A model generated the notes under the pieces. It was not told the DNA's origin and searched no databases. It saw nothing but the letters and a program-made list of their open reading frames with translations. Positions 1 to 9,107 of a stretch of 64,000 bases of DNA are shown piece after piece. The stretch is from CATQHW01 sp965215345. Its GTDB lineage: Bacteria; Spirochaetota; Spirochaetia; SZUA-6; Bin103. The stretch lies in assembly GCA_965215345.1 (NCBI GenBank), contig CBDCDL010000002.1, positions 496,001-560,000 of the forward strand, in the 5' to 3' direction. Both the position numbers and the translations under genes were made by a program. How positions within the stretch are numbered: the stretch's first letter is position 1; every line of letters starts with the position of its first letter.

Positions 1-642
1 GGCGTCACGCTGAACGTGCTCCTGACGGTGCTCGCGGCGTACCCGCTGTCGCGAAAGGACCTGCGCGGCCGCAAGGTCATCCTGAAGATCCTGGTCGTCA
101 CCCTGTACCTGTCCGGCGGACTGATCCCGACCTACCTGGTGGTGCGCAACCTCGGCATGCTGGACACGTTCTGGGCGATGGTCGCTCCCAACGCCGTGAA
201 CGCCTTCATGATCATCATCGCGCGCTCCTTCTTCGAAACCGCCGTCCCGAACGAGATGCAGGAGGCCGGACGCATCGACGGGTGCAGCAACTTCCAGCTC
301 CTGCTCAGGGTCGTCCTGCCGGTATCGACGCCGCTGGTGACGTTTCTGGCGCTGAGCTACGGGATCGGGCACTGGAACTCGTACGTCCAGGCGTTGATCT
401 TTCTCACCTCGCGGGATAGGTTCCCCCTGCAACTGATACTTCGGGAAATTCTCATCGCCGCCGACTCGGTGACGGTCGCCACCATGTTGTCGGACCGCAT
501 CGACTACGACCTGCAGATCAGAATCCGCGAGGGGATCAAGTACGTATCGATGGTCGTATCCTCGGCGCCGCTCCTGATCATCTTTCCGTTCATGCGGAAG
601 GCGTTCGAACGCGGCATCACCCTGGGGGCCGTCAAGGGCTGA
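1..642 (+). CDS. Sugar ABC transporter permease (LplC/MalG type), 5'-partial
   Basis: This is the C-terminal 213 residues of an inner-membrane permease of the carbohydrate uptake (CUT1) ABC family; the gene starts before the window. Several hydrophobic membrane segments are visible. The cytoplasmic EAA loop that docks the ATPase is present as EAGRIDGCSNF followed by LLLRVVLP. The end, GAVKG, is typical of LplC-like permeases. A solute-binding protein gene starts 51 bases downstream on the same strand, so this is the distal permease of an import operon. The substrate is unknown; an oligosaccharide or uronate is likely from the family and the sugar genes around it. Confidence 0.9.
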   Translation, partial: GVTLNVLLTVLAAYPLSRKDLRGRKVILKILVVTLYLSGGLIPTYLVVRNLGMLDTFWAMVAPNAVNAFMIIIARSFFETAVPNEMQEAGRIDGCSNFQLLLRVVLPVSTPLVTFLALSYGIGHWNSYVQALIFLTSRDRFPLQLILREILIAADSVTVATMLSDRIDYDLQIRIREGIKYVSMVVSSAPLLIIFPFMRKAFERGITLGAVKG

Positions 643-693
643 ACACTCAGGCTCGCGTTGCGAGCGCCAACACATATCCATTCGGAGGACAGC

Positions 694-2313
694 ATGAAGA
701 AGCTGTCGAGCATTCTGTTGCTTGCCGCACTCGCGGCAGGCGCGACTTTCGCGGACGACTTCGAGCGCGACGCCATGGGGCTGCCGCTCTCCAGGGACCC
801 CATCACGCTGGACATGGTGCGCCTGAGCTGGCCGGGAGTCCGTGGCCCCGCCAGTGAGACGTGGACGTGGCAGCGGTTCGCGGAATTGTCGAACATCACC
901 GTGAACTTCGAGGAGTGGCCGATCTCGGGCTTCGCCGAGACCCTGCAGGTCAGGCTGGCGGCCGAACAGCTCCCCGACGCGTTCTACCAGATGATCTTCA
1001 ACCAGGATCAGCTCGTGAGCCACTCGCTGGCGGGCAACCTGATCGCCCTGGACGACCTGATCGCCGAGCACGGTCCCAACATTCGGGCGGCCTTCGCGGC
1101 CGACCCGTCGATCGAGCAGGCGCTGCTCATGCCGGACGGCAAGATCCACTCGCTGCCGTACGTGGCGTACAAGAAGAACAGCGCGATGGTCCGCTTCTAC
1201 GTCAACCAGACCTACCTGAACAACCTGGGGCTGGAAGTCCCGCGGACGATCGACGAGCTCGGCGACGTGCTGGCCGCGTTCAAGAACGACGACGCCAACG
1301 GCAACGGCGACGCGGACGACGAGTACCCCATCCACCAGAGCGGCAACGCGACGCTCATCCAGAGACAGGCCTTCTTCGGCGCCTACGGCCTCGGCAACCG
1401 GGGTCTGCCCGGACTCGGCGCCCACATCGACCAGGGTCCGGACGGCACGGTCAGGTTCATCCCGACCGACGAGCGCTACCGGGAGATGCTGGCGCAGCTC
1501 AACGAGTGGTGGGAAGCCGGCTACTACCATCCGGAGTTCTTCTCCGGTGTCGACGTCGCGCGCTGGCAGGCCGACGCGGCCGACAATCGCATCGGCCTGT
1601 TCACCTGGGTCACCCCCGGTTACGTCGGCGTCGAGCCGCAGAAGCACTTCACCGGCGTCTCCCAGTTCGTCGGTCCGCGCGGCGACCACGTCATCAGTTG
1701 GGTGGACCACAACGTGCGCGGCAACTGGTCGTTCATGATCACCAAGGAGAACGAACATCCGGTCGAGACCATGCGCTGGGTCGACTACTGGTACGGCGAG
1801 CCCGGCTACCTGTTCACGGCTGTCGGCCTGGAGGGCGAGACGTTCCAGATGGGCGCGGACGGGACGTACGAGTTCATCGGCGACGTCGCCGCATCCATCG
1901 AAGAGCACGGCCTGCAAGTCGGAGCGTTCCAGCACCTGGAGCGCTGGTACGGAGGCTTCGAGCCGCAGGTGGACGGCCTGGCGCTGTCCATGGAAGGCCA
2001 GAAGATCCTCGACGACCTCACCGCTTCCACCCCGGAGGAGGAGGTCTACCGGATGGATCCCACCGACTACCTGAACCACATGCCGGACACGATCTGGCCG
2101 AACTTCATGCCCACGGCCGAGGAGGCGTCCGATCTCGGTGCGTTGCTGACCGACATCAACACCTACGTCGGCGAGATGATGACCAAGTTCATCACCGGCG
2201 ACGCCGACCTCGGCGCCGAGTGGGACGATTACGTCAGCACCCTGAAGTCGATGGGCTCCGAGCGCTACGTCGAGATCAAGCAGGCGCAGCACGACCGCAT
2301 CATCGGTATGTAG
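694..2313 (+). CDS. Extracellular solute-binding protein of sugar ABC transporter
   Basis: A 539-residue periplasmic binding protein of family 1 (YtcQ/LipO-like), the usual partner of LplB/LplC permeases. I start it at the ATG after a GGAGGA ribosome site; it opens with a signal peptide (MKKLSS, a hydrophobic LLLAALAAG stretch, cleavage near ATFA-DD). There is no lipobox cysteine, so the mature protein should be soluble in the periplasm. An acidic DANGNGDADDE loop near residue 215 resembles the calcium-binding-like loop common in this family. It follows the permease directly and ends at a strong hairpin. Confidence 0.9.
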   Translation: MKKLSSILLLAALAAGATFADDFERDAMGLPLSRDPITLDMVRLSWPGVRGPASETWTWQRFAELSNITVNFEEWPISGFAETLQVRLAAEQLPDAFYQMIFNQDQLVSHSLAGNLIALDDLIAEHGPNIRAAFAADPSIEQALLMPDGKIHSLPYVAYKKNSAMVRFYVNQTYLNNLGLEVPRTIDELGDVLAAFKNDDANGNGDADDEYPIHQSGNATLIQRQAFFGAYGLGNRGLPGLGAHIDQGPDGTVRFIPTDERYREMLAQLNEWWEAGYYHPEFFSGVDVARWQADAADNRIGLFTWVTPGYVGVEPQKHFTGVSQFVGPRGDHVISWVDHNVRGNWSFMITKENEHPVETMRWVDYWYGEPGYLFTAVGLEGETFQMGADGTYEFIGDVAASIEEHGLQVGAFQHLERWYGGFEPQVDGLALSMEGQKILDDLTASTPEEEVYRMDPTDYLNHMPDTIWPNFMPTAEEASDLGALLTDINTYVGEMMTKFITGDADLGAEWDDYVSTLKSMGSERYVEIKQAQHDRIIGM

Positions 2314-2338
2314 GAGCTCGCCTTCGAACGAACTCCCA

Positions 2339-2368
2339 GCGCCGCCGCGGGCTTATCCGCGGCGGCGC
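2339..2368. terminator. Strong GC hairpin between convergent genes
   Basis: A perfect 12-bp inverted repeat (GCGCCGCCGCGG with its complement) around a 6-base loop. It lies between the end of the binding-protein gene and the end of the oppositely oriented MR/MLE gene. There is no T-run on either side, so it is a likely bidirectional or Rho-assisted terminator rather than a textbook intrinsic one. Confidence 0.55.
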
Positions 2369-2411
2369 CCTCTCGGGTCGGAGAGGAGTTCGGCATCAAT
2401 CGAGAGGATGA

Positions 2412-3512
2412 CTACTCGACCGTGGCGATGTGGTCCCGTTTCACCAAGTCCCAGTCGATCGGGTAGCCGAGTCCGGGCTCGTCGGGCGCGTGCACGATGC
2501 CGGAGGAGTCCACCTCGATGTCCCTGACGAGGCCGTACACGTTCGCCCCGGTACAGGGGAAGAACTCGTAGAACTCGCAGTTGGGAACCGCCATGGTCAC
2601 ATGCAGGTTGGCGACGTTGTTGAGGCTGTTGCCGCCGTGGTGGATCTCGCAGCGCATGGCGAAGCCCTCCGCCAGGTGGCACTGACGAACGAGCGGCGTG
2701 ATGCCGCCGGTGACGGCGACGTCGCCGCGGAGGATGTCGGTGGCCCGCTGCGTGATCCACGCGGCCATGGCGGGAAACCGGCCGGGAGCGTACTCCGTGC
2801 ACATGATGGGGATGTCGAGCTTCTGCCCCAGGTCCACGTAGTTGTAAATGTCCTCCTCGGCCAGCGGGTCCTCGTACCAGTAGTAGCCGAGTTCCTCCAT
2901 CGCGCGGCCGACGCGCAACGCGTCGGCATACTGGTAGGCCCACATCGCGTCGAGCATCAGGATGAAGTCGTCTCCGAGCGCCTCGCGCACGGCGCGGCAG
3001 ATCGCGACGTCGGCGGCAGGCTCCCCGTGAGGATGGATCTTGTGCGCCGTCCAGCCCGCGTCCTTGAAGTGCAGCGCCTCCTCGACATACGCGTCCGCGG
3101 TCTCGTGGAAGGCGGTGCTGGAGTAGGCGGGGACGGAGTCCTTGCAGGTACCGAGCAGGCGGTGGATGGGCAGGCCTGCGACCTTGCCGTTGATGTCCCA
3201 CAGGCAGACGTCGATCGCGCCGATCGACTGGATCGACGCCTGGCGGTTCTTCTTCCAGAGCCTCTGCCACAGCCGGCCTATGTCCTGCGGGTCCTGCCCC
3301 ATGACGACCGGCTTGAGGTAGTCGACGAGCGGGCCTGCCAAGTGATGTCCGCCCAGGTGGGAGCTGCCGAGAAAGGCGTTGCCGGTGATGCCGGCGTCCG
3401 TCTCCACGCTCACCACGCCGAGCTGCGTGGCGCCGCCGAACGTGGCGCCGCCGGTCATCCACACCTCGCTGTTCCACGCGAACAGATCGACCTTGACGTT
3501 GGTGATTCGCAT
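2412..3512 (-). CDS. Mandelate racemase/muconate lactonizing (enolase superfamily) enzyme
   Basis: A 366-residue enolase-superfamily protein, normal full length, probably an acid-sugar dehydratase. The capping domain is followed by a TIM barrel. The three acidic metal ligands fall in LMLDAMW, YWYEDP and MCTEYA. A KIH motif (WTAHKIHPHG) stands where family members have the KxK/KxH base, and EIHHGG supplies the distal histidine of the mandelate racemase subgroup. The start ATG leaves 53 bases to the divergent Gfo/Idh gene, so the two probably share a promoter region and a pathway: oxidation of a sugar, then dehydration of the acid. Exact substrate unknown. Confidence 0.87.
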   Translation of the reverse strand: MRITNVKVDLFAWNSEVWMTGGATFGGATQLGVVSVETDAGITGNAFLGSSHLGGHHLAGPLVDYLKPVVMGQDPQDIGRLWQRLWKKNRQASIQSIGAIDVCLWDINGKVAGLPIHRLLGTCKDSVPAYSSTAFHETADAYVEEALHFKDAGWTAHKIHPHGEPAADVAICRAVREALGDDFILMLDAMWAYQYADALRVGRAMEELGYYWYEDPLAEEDIYNYVDLGQKLDIPIMCTEYAPGRFPAMAAWITQRATDILRGDVAVTGGITPLVRQCHLAEGFAMRCEIHHGGNSLNNVANLHVTMAVPNCEFYEFFPCTGANVYGLVRDIEVDSSGIVHAPDEPGLGYPIDWDLVKRDHIATVE

Positions 3513-3565
3513 CGCCCGCAGCGTACCACGGAGCCGAACGGCCGGCGCGGTATGCTCGGGGTCCC

Positions 3566-4576
3566 ATGAGCCACGCCGTCGCGCTCATCGGCCTGGGCGC
3601 CATCGCGCGGGCCCACCTGCCGGCCATCGCCGCGCAGGACGGGCTGCGGCTGGCGGCGGTGTGCGACCGGGACGAGCGCGTCCTGCGCAGCCGCGCCGGC
3701 GAGTACGGGGTGGCCGGGTACCGGGACTACCACGACCTGCTGGCGGAAGGGGCGGACATCGCCGTGGTTGCGCTGCCCCACCACCTGCACTGTGGGGCGG
3801 CGGTGGCCGCCCTGCATGCAGGTTGCCACGTGCTGGTAGAGAAGCCGCTCGCGGTTTCGGTGGAGCAGTGCCGGACCATGCTGCAGGCGGCGCGCGGCGC
3901 CGGGCGCATCCTGGCGGTGACCGACACCGCCGCCTACCACCCGGGAGCGCTGCTTACCGGGGAGCGGTTCAGGAGCGGGACGCTGGGACGCTTCCTCAGC
4001 GGGGTCCATCACAACGCGCGCTTCTACTTTCACGAAGGACGCCCCGCCTGGTTCCTCGATCCGGCCACCAGCGGCGGCGGGATGTTCGCGAACGTGGGCC
4101 TGCATCGGCTGGCACAGACGCGCGCCTGCCTGCCGGGGCTCGACCCGGTGACGGTAAGCGCGTCGGTGTCCCACGTGCCCGAGCATCCGGTGGAGGCGTG
4201 CACCTCGGCGCTGATCCGCTACCGGGCCGGCGGCGCCATGCACTACGAGGAACTCGGCTACGTGCCACGCCCGGCGTGGTGGCACCTGGATGCCCACTAC
4301 GTGTTCGAGGAAGGGATGGTGACCTTCGACGACGAGCGCTGGCGGCTGATCACGCGGGCTGGAGCCGAGCACCAGGAGCCGCTACCCGGCGCCGGGAACG
4401 CCTACGAGCCGGTCTACCGCGACCTGCTGCGCCGCCTGCAGGGCGAAACCCCGCTGGGACCCGCCGGCCGGGAGTCGGCCTCCGACGTGGCGCTCGTGCA
4501 GGGAGCCTACGCCAGCGCCCGCGCGGGACGCGAGGTGGACCTTGCCGCCCCCGCCTGGCGGATACCCTCCGAGTGA
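3566..4576 (+). CDS. Gfo/Idh/MocA family NAD(P)-dependent oxidoreductase
   Basis: A 336-residue sugar or inositol dehydrogenase of the glucose-fructose oxidoreductase family. The N-terminal Rossmann fold shows GLGAIARAH for dinucleotide binding. The signature VEKPLAV follows near residue 93, with the catalytic lysine of the EKP motif. The C-terminal half is the usual alpha/beta substrate domain. It is divergent from the MR/MLE gene, which would suit a pathway in which a sugar is oxidised and then dehydrated; that link is inference. Confidence 0.88.
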   Translation: MSHAVALIGLGAIARAHLPAIAAQDGLRLAAVCDRDERVLRSRAGEYGVAGYRDYHDLLAEGADIAVVALPHHLHCGAAVAALHAGCHVLVEKPLAVSVEQCRTMLQAARGAGRILAVTDTAAYHPGALLTGERFRSGTLGRFLSGVHHNARFYFHEGRPAWFLDPATSGGGMFANVGLHRLAQTRACLPGLDPVTVSASVSHVPEHPVEACTSALIRYRAGGAMHYEELGYVPRPAWWHLDAHYVFEEGMVTFDDERWRLITRAGAEHQEPLPGAGNAYEPVYRDLLRRLQGETPLGPAGRESASDVALVQGAYASARAGREVDLAAPAWRIPSE

Positions 4577-4630
4577 ACGCGCATCCGAAGATCGAAGATC
4601 GAGGCAGGCGACCGTTCCCTTCGAGAGGAG

Positions 4631-4804
4631 ATGAAGGCAAGCGACGAATCCCTCCGGGAGGAGATGAGGGCCGGCTTCAAGGAACTATCCGCTCGGATGG
4701 TCGACATCGGGGACCGGCTGTCGAGAATCGAGGGGATCATCGAAGGCATGTTCTGGGGCAGCCGCAACCAGCCTCCCGACAAGCCGCGGGAGGGCGTCGC
4801 ATAG
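4631..4804 (+). CDS. Small coiled-coil protein of unknown function
   Basis: A 57-residue reading frame starting MKASDESLREEMRAG. Its heptad-like central part (FKELSARMVDIGDRLSRIEG) predicts one amphipathic coiled-coil helix; the tail is charged and proline-rich. A GAGAGGAG ribosome-binding stretch abuts the ATG. It sits alone between the dehydrogenase and the convergent transporter operon. Small helical proteins of this look are common and uncharacterised; I assign no function. Confidence 0.5.
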   Translation: MKASDESLREEMRAGFKELSARMVDIGDRLSRIEGIIEGMFWGSRNQPPDKPREGVA

Positions 4805-4913
4805 GAGTCTGTCGGATGTGCCGCGTCAGCGGGAAGGCCGACAGACTCCGTAGCGAAAGGTGGGGATGGGCCGAACGCGGAGCCGGAGGCGACGGTTTCG
4901 GGGCGCTGACCTC

Positions 4914-5834
4914 TCAGCCCTTGAGGGAGCCGATCATCAGGCCTCGTACGAAATAGCGCTGGATGAACGGGTAGATGACCAGCATCGGCACGATGGAGGC
5001 GAACAAGGTAGCGAACTTGATGCGGTCGACCGACGCGATCAGGTAGTCGCTGCTCTGCTGCTGCTCATCCAGCGCCCGCGCCGCCGCCATCTCGCCGCGC
5101 TCCAGCAACGCCTCGGTCATCTGGTTCTCGATCACGATCTGGCGCAGGATCACCTGCAGCGGGTAGCGCTCCGCCTTGCTGAAATAGACCACCGCCGGAA
5201 ACCACGAGTTCCAGTGACTCACCGCGTAGAACAGGGTGATGGTCGCCACCGCGGCCTTGGAGATCGGCAGCATGATCCTGACGAAGACCGTGATGTCGTT
5301 GGCGCCGTCCACGACCGCCGAGTCCTCCAGCTCCTGCGGCAGGGTCTGGAAGAAGGTGCGCATGACGATCAGATAGAACGTGTTGATGGCAGTGGGCACG
5401 GCCAGCGCCCAGATGGTGTTGTACATCCCCAAACCGCGCACCAGCAGGAACGTGGGAATCAGTCCGCCGCTGAAGAAGAACGTGACGATCACCGCGGCGG
5501 TGATCACGCCCCGGAACGCCAGCCGCCGCTTGGAGAGGGCGTAGGCCATGGTGGTGGTCAGGAGCATGTTCACGACCGTGCCGACCACGGTGTAGATCAC
5601 CGCGTTCTTGAACGAATTGGGAATCAGGGGCGAGGAGAAGATGAGCTGGTAGGCGCGCAGGTTGAAGTTGACCGGAAAGAAGGTCACCCGGTTGCCCATC
5701 ACCGACACGTCGTCGCTGAACGATACGCTCGCGATGTGCAGCACCGGGTAGAGCGTGGTCAGGAGCACCAGCAGCACCAGAAGGTGCACTGCCACCCCGC
5801 TCAGCCGACCGGAGACCGAAACGTCATGGATCAT
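4914..5834 (-). CDS. Sugar ABC transporter permease, LplC type
   Basis: A 306-residue permease, last gene of a three-gene operon (binding protein, LplB-type, LplC-type). It starts with a membrane segment after MIHDVSVSGRL and contains further hydrophobic spans. The EAA loop is near residue 195 (EDSAVVDGANDITVFVRIML), and the end is GSLKG, typical of LplC. The start lies one base beyond the stop of the upstream permease, so the two are translationally coupled. It forms the transmembrane channel with the next gene; the ATPase is not encoded here, as usual for this class, which often borrows a shared MsmK-like subunit. Confidence 0.93.
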   Translation of the reverse strand: MIHDVSVSGRLSGVAVHLLVLLVLLTTLYPVLHIASVSFSDDVSVMGNRVTFFPVNFNLRAYQLIFSSPLIPNSFKNAVIYTVVGTVVNMLLTTTMAYALSKRRLAFRGVITAAVIVTFFFSGGLIPTFLLVRGLGMYNTIWALAVPTAINTFYLIVMRTFFQTLPQELEDSAVVDGANDITVFVRIMLPISKAAVATITLFYAVSHWNSWFPAVVYFSKAERYPLQVILRQIVIENQMTEALLERGEMAAARALDEQQQSSDYLIASVDRIKFATLFASIVPMLVIYPFIQRYFVRGLMIGSLKG

Positions 5835-5835
5835 G

Positions 5836-6801
5836 CTACCAGAGCCTATATCCCGTGAACCGCTTGGCCGCCGTGTTGGCCAGCACGACCAGGACCAGGC
5901 TGACCACGGAGTTGAGCAAACCTACAGCGGCCCCGTAACTGAACTCCTGCCGGAGCAGACCGCGTCGGTACACGTAGGTCCAGATTACGTCGGCGGTCTC
6001 CAGGGTGAGGTCGTTGTACATCAGGAGCACCTTCTCGCCGCCGACCGAGAGCAGCGCGCCGATGCGCAGGATGAGCAGGATCGAGATCACCGGCGTCAAC
6101 TCCGGCAGGCTGATGTGCCACATCTTGCGCAGGCGCGACGCGCCGTCGACGGTCGCCGACTCGTACAGCTCCGGGGCAACCCGCGAGAGCTGGGCCAGGT
6201 AGAGGATCGCCCCCCAGCCCACGTTCTGCCAGATGTCGGAGATCACGTAGATCGGGCGGAACCAGCGCGGCTTGATCATGAAGTAGATCGGCTCGATCCC
6301 GAACGCGCCCAGGATCGCGTTCACGAACCCGGTAGAGGGGGACAGCGCCAGGACGAGCATGCCCACCACCGCGGGCATGGCGATGAAGTGGGGCAGGAAG
6401 CTGATCGTCTGCACGGTGCGCTGGTAAGTGCGGTTGACCACCTCGTTCAGCGCCAGCGCGAAGATGATCGGCGCCGGAAAGCCGAACAGCATGGTGTAGA
6501 AACTGAGCAGGAAGGTGTTGCGGATGAGCCCCCAGAAGTGGGGGTAGTTGAAGAACCGAATGAAGCTGTCGAACCCGATCCACGGGCTTCCCAGAACGCC
6601 CTGGCGGAGGCTGAAGTCCTTGAAGGCGATGGTGACCCCGTACATCGGGATGTACTGGAAGATCACGTACCAGACGAAGCCCGGCAGCACGAGCAGCAGC
6701 AGGTACTTGGAGGCGCGGACCTTGCGCGCCTGACGCTGCCAGACGCTCTCCACACGTGCGCCCGGCATGGGGGTCTCGGAGGCCGCTACCGCGGACCGCA
6801 T
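5836..6801 (-). CDS. Sugar ABC transporter permease, LplB type
   Basis: A 321-residue permease partner. After a basic cytoplasmic N-terminus it shows the LplB hallmark sequence ending YIPMYGVTIAFKDFS, several membrane segments, and an EAA loop near residue 215 (YESATVDGASRLRKMWHISL). It is separated from the upstream binding-protein gene by 77 bases that contain a perfect hairpin, and is coupled to the LplC-type gene behind it. Confidence 0.93.
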   Translation of the reverse strand: MRSAVAASETPMPGARVESVWQRQARKVRASKYLLLLVLPGFVWYVIFQYIPMYGVTIAFKDFSLRQGVLGSPWIGFDSFIRFFNYPHFWGLIRNTFLLSFYTMLFGFPAPIIFALALNEVVNRTYQRTVQTISFLPHFIAMPAVVGMLVLALSPSTGFVNAILGAFGIEPIYFMIKPRWFRPIYVISDIWQNVGWGAILYLAQLSRVAPELYESATVDGASRLRKMWHISLPELTPVISILLILRIGALLSVGGEKVLLMYNDLTLETADVIWTYVYRRGLLRQEFSYGAAVGLLNSVVSLVLVVLANTAAKRFTGYRLW

Positions 6802-6823
6802 TTCACCATCACCTCATGACCAC

Positions 6824-6853
6824 GACGGGCATCTCCAATCGGAGATGCCCGTC
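6824..6853. promoter_or_regulatory. Intra-operon stem-loop between binding protein and permeases
   Basis: A perfect 13-bp inverted repeat (GACGGGCATCTCC and its complement) with a 4-base loop, placed between the binding-protein stop and the permease start. It has no following U-run. In maltose-type operons such hairpins protect the upstream mRNA or partly stop transcription, giving more binding protein than permease; I infer that role here. Confidence 0.6.
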
Positions 6854-6878
6854 GAAAGTCGTTCAAGCCGAAAGCGGC

Positions 6879-8396
6879 TCAATAGTTGCGGTCGTAAGCT
6901 CCCTGGTAGAGCTCCAGAAGGCGGTCGACGCCGGCGTTGTCGAGCGCGTCCAGGTACTCCTGCCAGTGGGCGTCGTCGGATGCGTCCAGCTCGCCCAGCA
7001 CGAACTTGGCGCGGTACTGCTTCCAGGTGTCGTCCACCACCGTCTGCACGTCGGCGCGGTCCTTCTCCTCGGTCTCGTTGAAGCCCCAGGCGATCTTCCT
7101 GATGAACGGCTTGCCCACCGCCCACTCGGTCATCTCCTTGTAGATCCGGTCGCCCTCGCTCAAGGGGCGGTCGGGGTGGAAGATCGGATAGTTCTCCAGC
7201 CCGATCATCCAGCCCTCGGTACCATCGGGGTTGTCCGGCGTGCGCATGTGCGGCAGGTAGACCGGCTTGCCGTCCTGGTACTCGAACTCCACGCCCTCCT
7301 CACCGAAGTAGCGCGCGACCAGGCCCTCACCGTCCATGATCCAGTTCAGGTAGGCGAGCAGGCGGTCCAGCTTCTCACCCTCCGAGTTGGTGGTCAGGAA
7401 CGGACCCCACGGATAGAACACCTGCTCCGGGTTGACGATCGCCTCGGCCCCCGGCGCCGACAGCAGCGGAATGAAGGAGTGCGTCCAGGTGACTTCCGGG
7501 GTGGCCTTGCGCGACGTGTTGTTCATGTACGGGACGTTGCCGGTCCAGTTCGGGGTGGTGATGGCAGTGTTGGCCACGTACAGGATCTCGTTCTCCCGCT
7601 CGCGGGTGTTGGTCAGGAACTCCGCATCCATCAAGCCCTCGGCGTAGATCCCGGTGAAGTACTTGAGCAACTCCCGCATCTTGTCGGTGCCCGCGCCGTA
7701 GACCAGCTCACCCGAGTCGATGTCGAAGTGCACGCCCGCCGTGGTCCGCCAGGTGTTGTAGAAGACGTCGGTGAAGATGCCGCCCTGGCCGCGCGTGAAC
7801 AGCGGGTAGTGATCGGGATTGTTGGCCTTCAGCGCCCTGAGCAACTCCGTGTACTCGTCGATGGTGGTCGGCCACTCCAGACCGGCGTCCTCCACCAGAT
7901 CCTGCCGGTAGACGAAGCCGCGGCTGATGGTGCGCGGGTTCTTGGACAGCAGCATGTACATCTTGCCGTCGGGGGCCGCGTTGAACGCCTCGACCGTTGC
8001 CCACTCGTCATCCGTCCACCACTTCCGGTAGTTGGGCAGGTCCTCCCAGTGGTCGGAGAGCGGCACGATGTGGCCGTCCATGGCCCAGCGGTTGACCTCC
8101 CAGACGCGCAGTCCGTAGGGATGCATGTCGTAGTAGTCGCCGGCCGCGAACAGCAGGTTGGTCTTCTCGACGGTGGAACCGCCGGCCACGAAGTCGTACT
8201 CGAAGCGTAGCCCGAACTTGTCCAGCGCGACGTCGGCGTGGTACGGGTACTCCTGCGGCAGACGATCCTTGGAGAATTCGTAGAACACCTTCACGTCGTA
8301 GATCGCGTCCGCCGCCGCTCCCTCCGCTTCGGCAGCGGCGAAGGCGCCCCCGGCGGCCAGAGTCAGCGCTCCGGCTACGAGAACCAATCGTTTCAT
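6879..8396 (-). CDS. Extracellular solute-binding protein, first gene of transporter operon
   Basis: A 505-residue family 1 binding protein for a carbohydrate importer. The signal peptide (MKRLVLVAGALTLAAGGAFA) is followed by an Ala/Glu-rich linker, AAEAEGAAAD, a style common in spirochaetal binding proteins. No lipobox cysteine is visible. It heads the operon with LplB- and LplC-type permeases and is separated from them by a stable hairpin. The 91 bases upstream, up to the AHSA1 gene, should hold the promoter. Confidence 0.9.
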   Translation of the reverse strand: MKRLVLVAGALTLAAGGAFAAAEAEGAAADAIYDVKVFYEFSKDRLPQEYPYHADVALDKFGLRFEYDFVAGGSTVEKTNLLFAAGDYYDMHPYGLRVWEVNRWAMDGHIVPLSDHWEDLPNYRKWWTDDEWATVEAFNAAPDGKMYMLLSKNPRTISRGFVYRQDLVEDAGLEWPTTIDEYTELLRALKANNPDHYPLFTRGQGGIFTDVFYNTWRTTAGVHFDIDSGELVYGAGTDKMRELLKYFTGIYAEGLMDAEFLTNTRERENEILYVANTAITTPNWTGNVPYMNNTSRKATPEVTWTHSFIPLLSAPGAEAIVNPEQVFYPWGPFLTTNSEGEKLDRLLAYLNWIMDGEGLVARYFGEEGVEFEYQDGKPVYLPHMRTPDNPDGTEGWMIGLENYPIFHPDRPLSEGDRIYKEMTEWAVGKPFIRKIAWGFNETEEKDRADVQTVVDDTWKQYRAKFVLGELDASDDAHWQEYLDALDNAGVDRLLELYQGAYDRNY

Positions 8397-8487
8397 TTCG
8401 GCCTCCTCATCCTGGCACGGTCATCGATTGATACGGGTAGCCTACAACGTCCCTCCGGGTGGCTGACAAGCCGTCTGCCGGCTTGGC

Positions 8488-8982
8488 TCATGCCTGCAGC
8501 TCGGTGAGCAACTCCTCGATCAGCTCCATGCCGGCGCCCCACCCTCGGTCCAGGCCGCTCATCGCGCCGGCGAAGGCGGCGGTCTCCGCGTCGCCGGCCT
8601 GGTGCGGGGTCCACGTCAGGCGCAGCCGCGTGCGGTTACCGTCCTCGTCGAACGTCACGGTGGTCAGAAGCACCCTCGGCCAGTCCGGAACCATCGGGTT
8701 GGCGGTGACGTTCCAGTCCGCGTCGCAGACGGAGTGCAGCCAGATCAGCCGCTCCGGCGGCGTGACCTCGGTGTACTCGATCCGCTCGTAGTGCGATCCG
8801 CCTCCCATGCGCATCTCGTCCAGCCACAGCCCGCCGGGCTTCACCTCCAGGTGATGGACGATCGTCTCCACCCCCGGCCCGTACCACCGCGGCAACAGCT
8901 CCGCGTCGGTCCAGACCTTCCACACCAGCTCGCGCGGCGCGTCGAACTCCCGCTCCAGCACGTACGTCGGCACGTCACTCAC
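8488..8982 (-). CDS. SRPBCC/AHSA1-like domain protein
   Basis: A 164-residue protein of the START-like fold, activator of Hsp90 ATPase homologue family. The typical opening FDAPRELVWKVWTDAELLP runs into WYGPG and the closing RLRLTW with a GWG-containing C-terminal helix. Bacterial members bind small hydrophobic ligands; none can be inferred. It is read toward the transporter operon but is separated by 91 bases. The facing gene on the other strand starts about 125 bases away. Confidence 0.85.
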   Translation of the reverse strand: MSDVPTYVLEREFDAPRELVWKVWTDAELLPRWYGPGVETIVHHLEVKPGGLWLDEMRMGGGSHYERIEYTEVTPPERLIWLHSVCDADWNVTANPMVPDWPRVLLTTVTFDEDGNRTRLRLTWTPHQAGDAETAAFAGAMSGLDRGWGAGMELIEELLTELQA

Positions 8983-9107
8983 ACTCGGTCTCCTTGTTCC
9001 TCAGGTCGCCGCGCAGGGTACCGGGCGGACCGCGACTCGGAAACCCGAGCGCCGCGGGCGCGCGGCAGATTGCAGATCGGATCGCCTTGCCGGCAGGATT
9101 CCCGACC

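Noticed and set aside
861..2411. Long open frame of 516 codons overlapping the binding-protein gene
   Set aside because: Composition is Arg/Gly/Pro/Ala-rich with no motif; it is a shadow of the real gene in high-G+C DNA. The same applies to large antisense frames at 13,422-15,653, 10,565-12,712 and 62,860-63,975.
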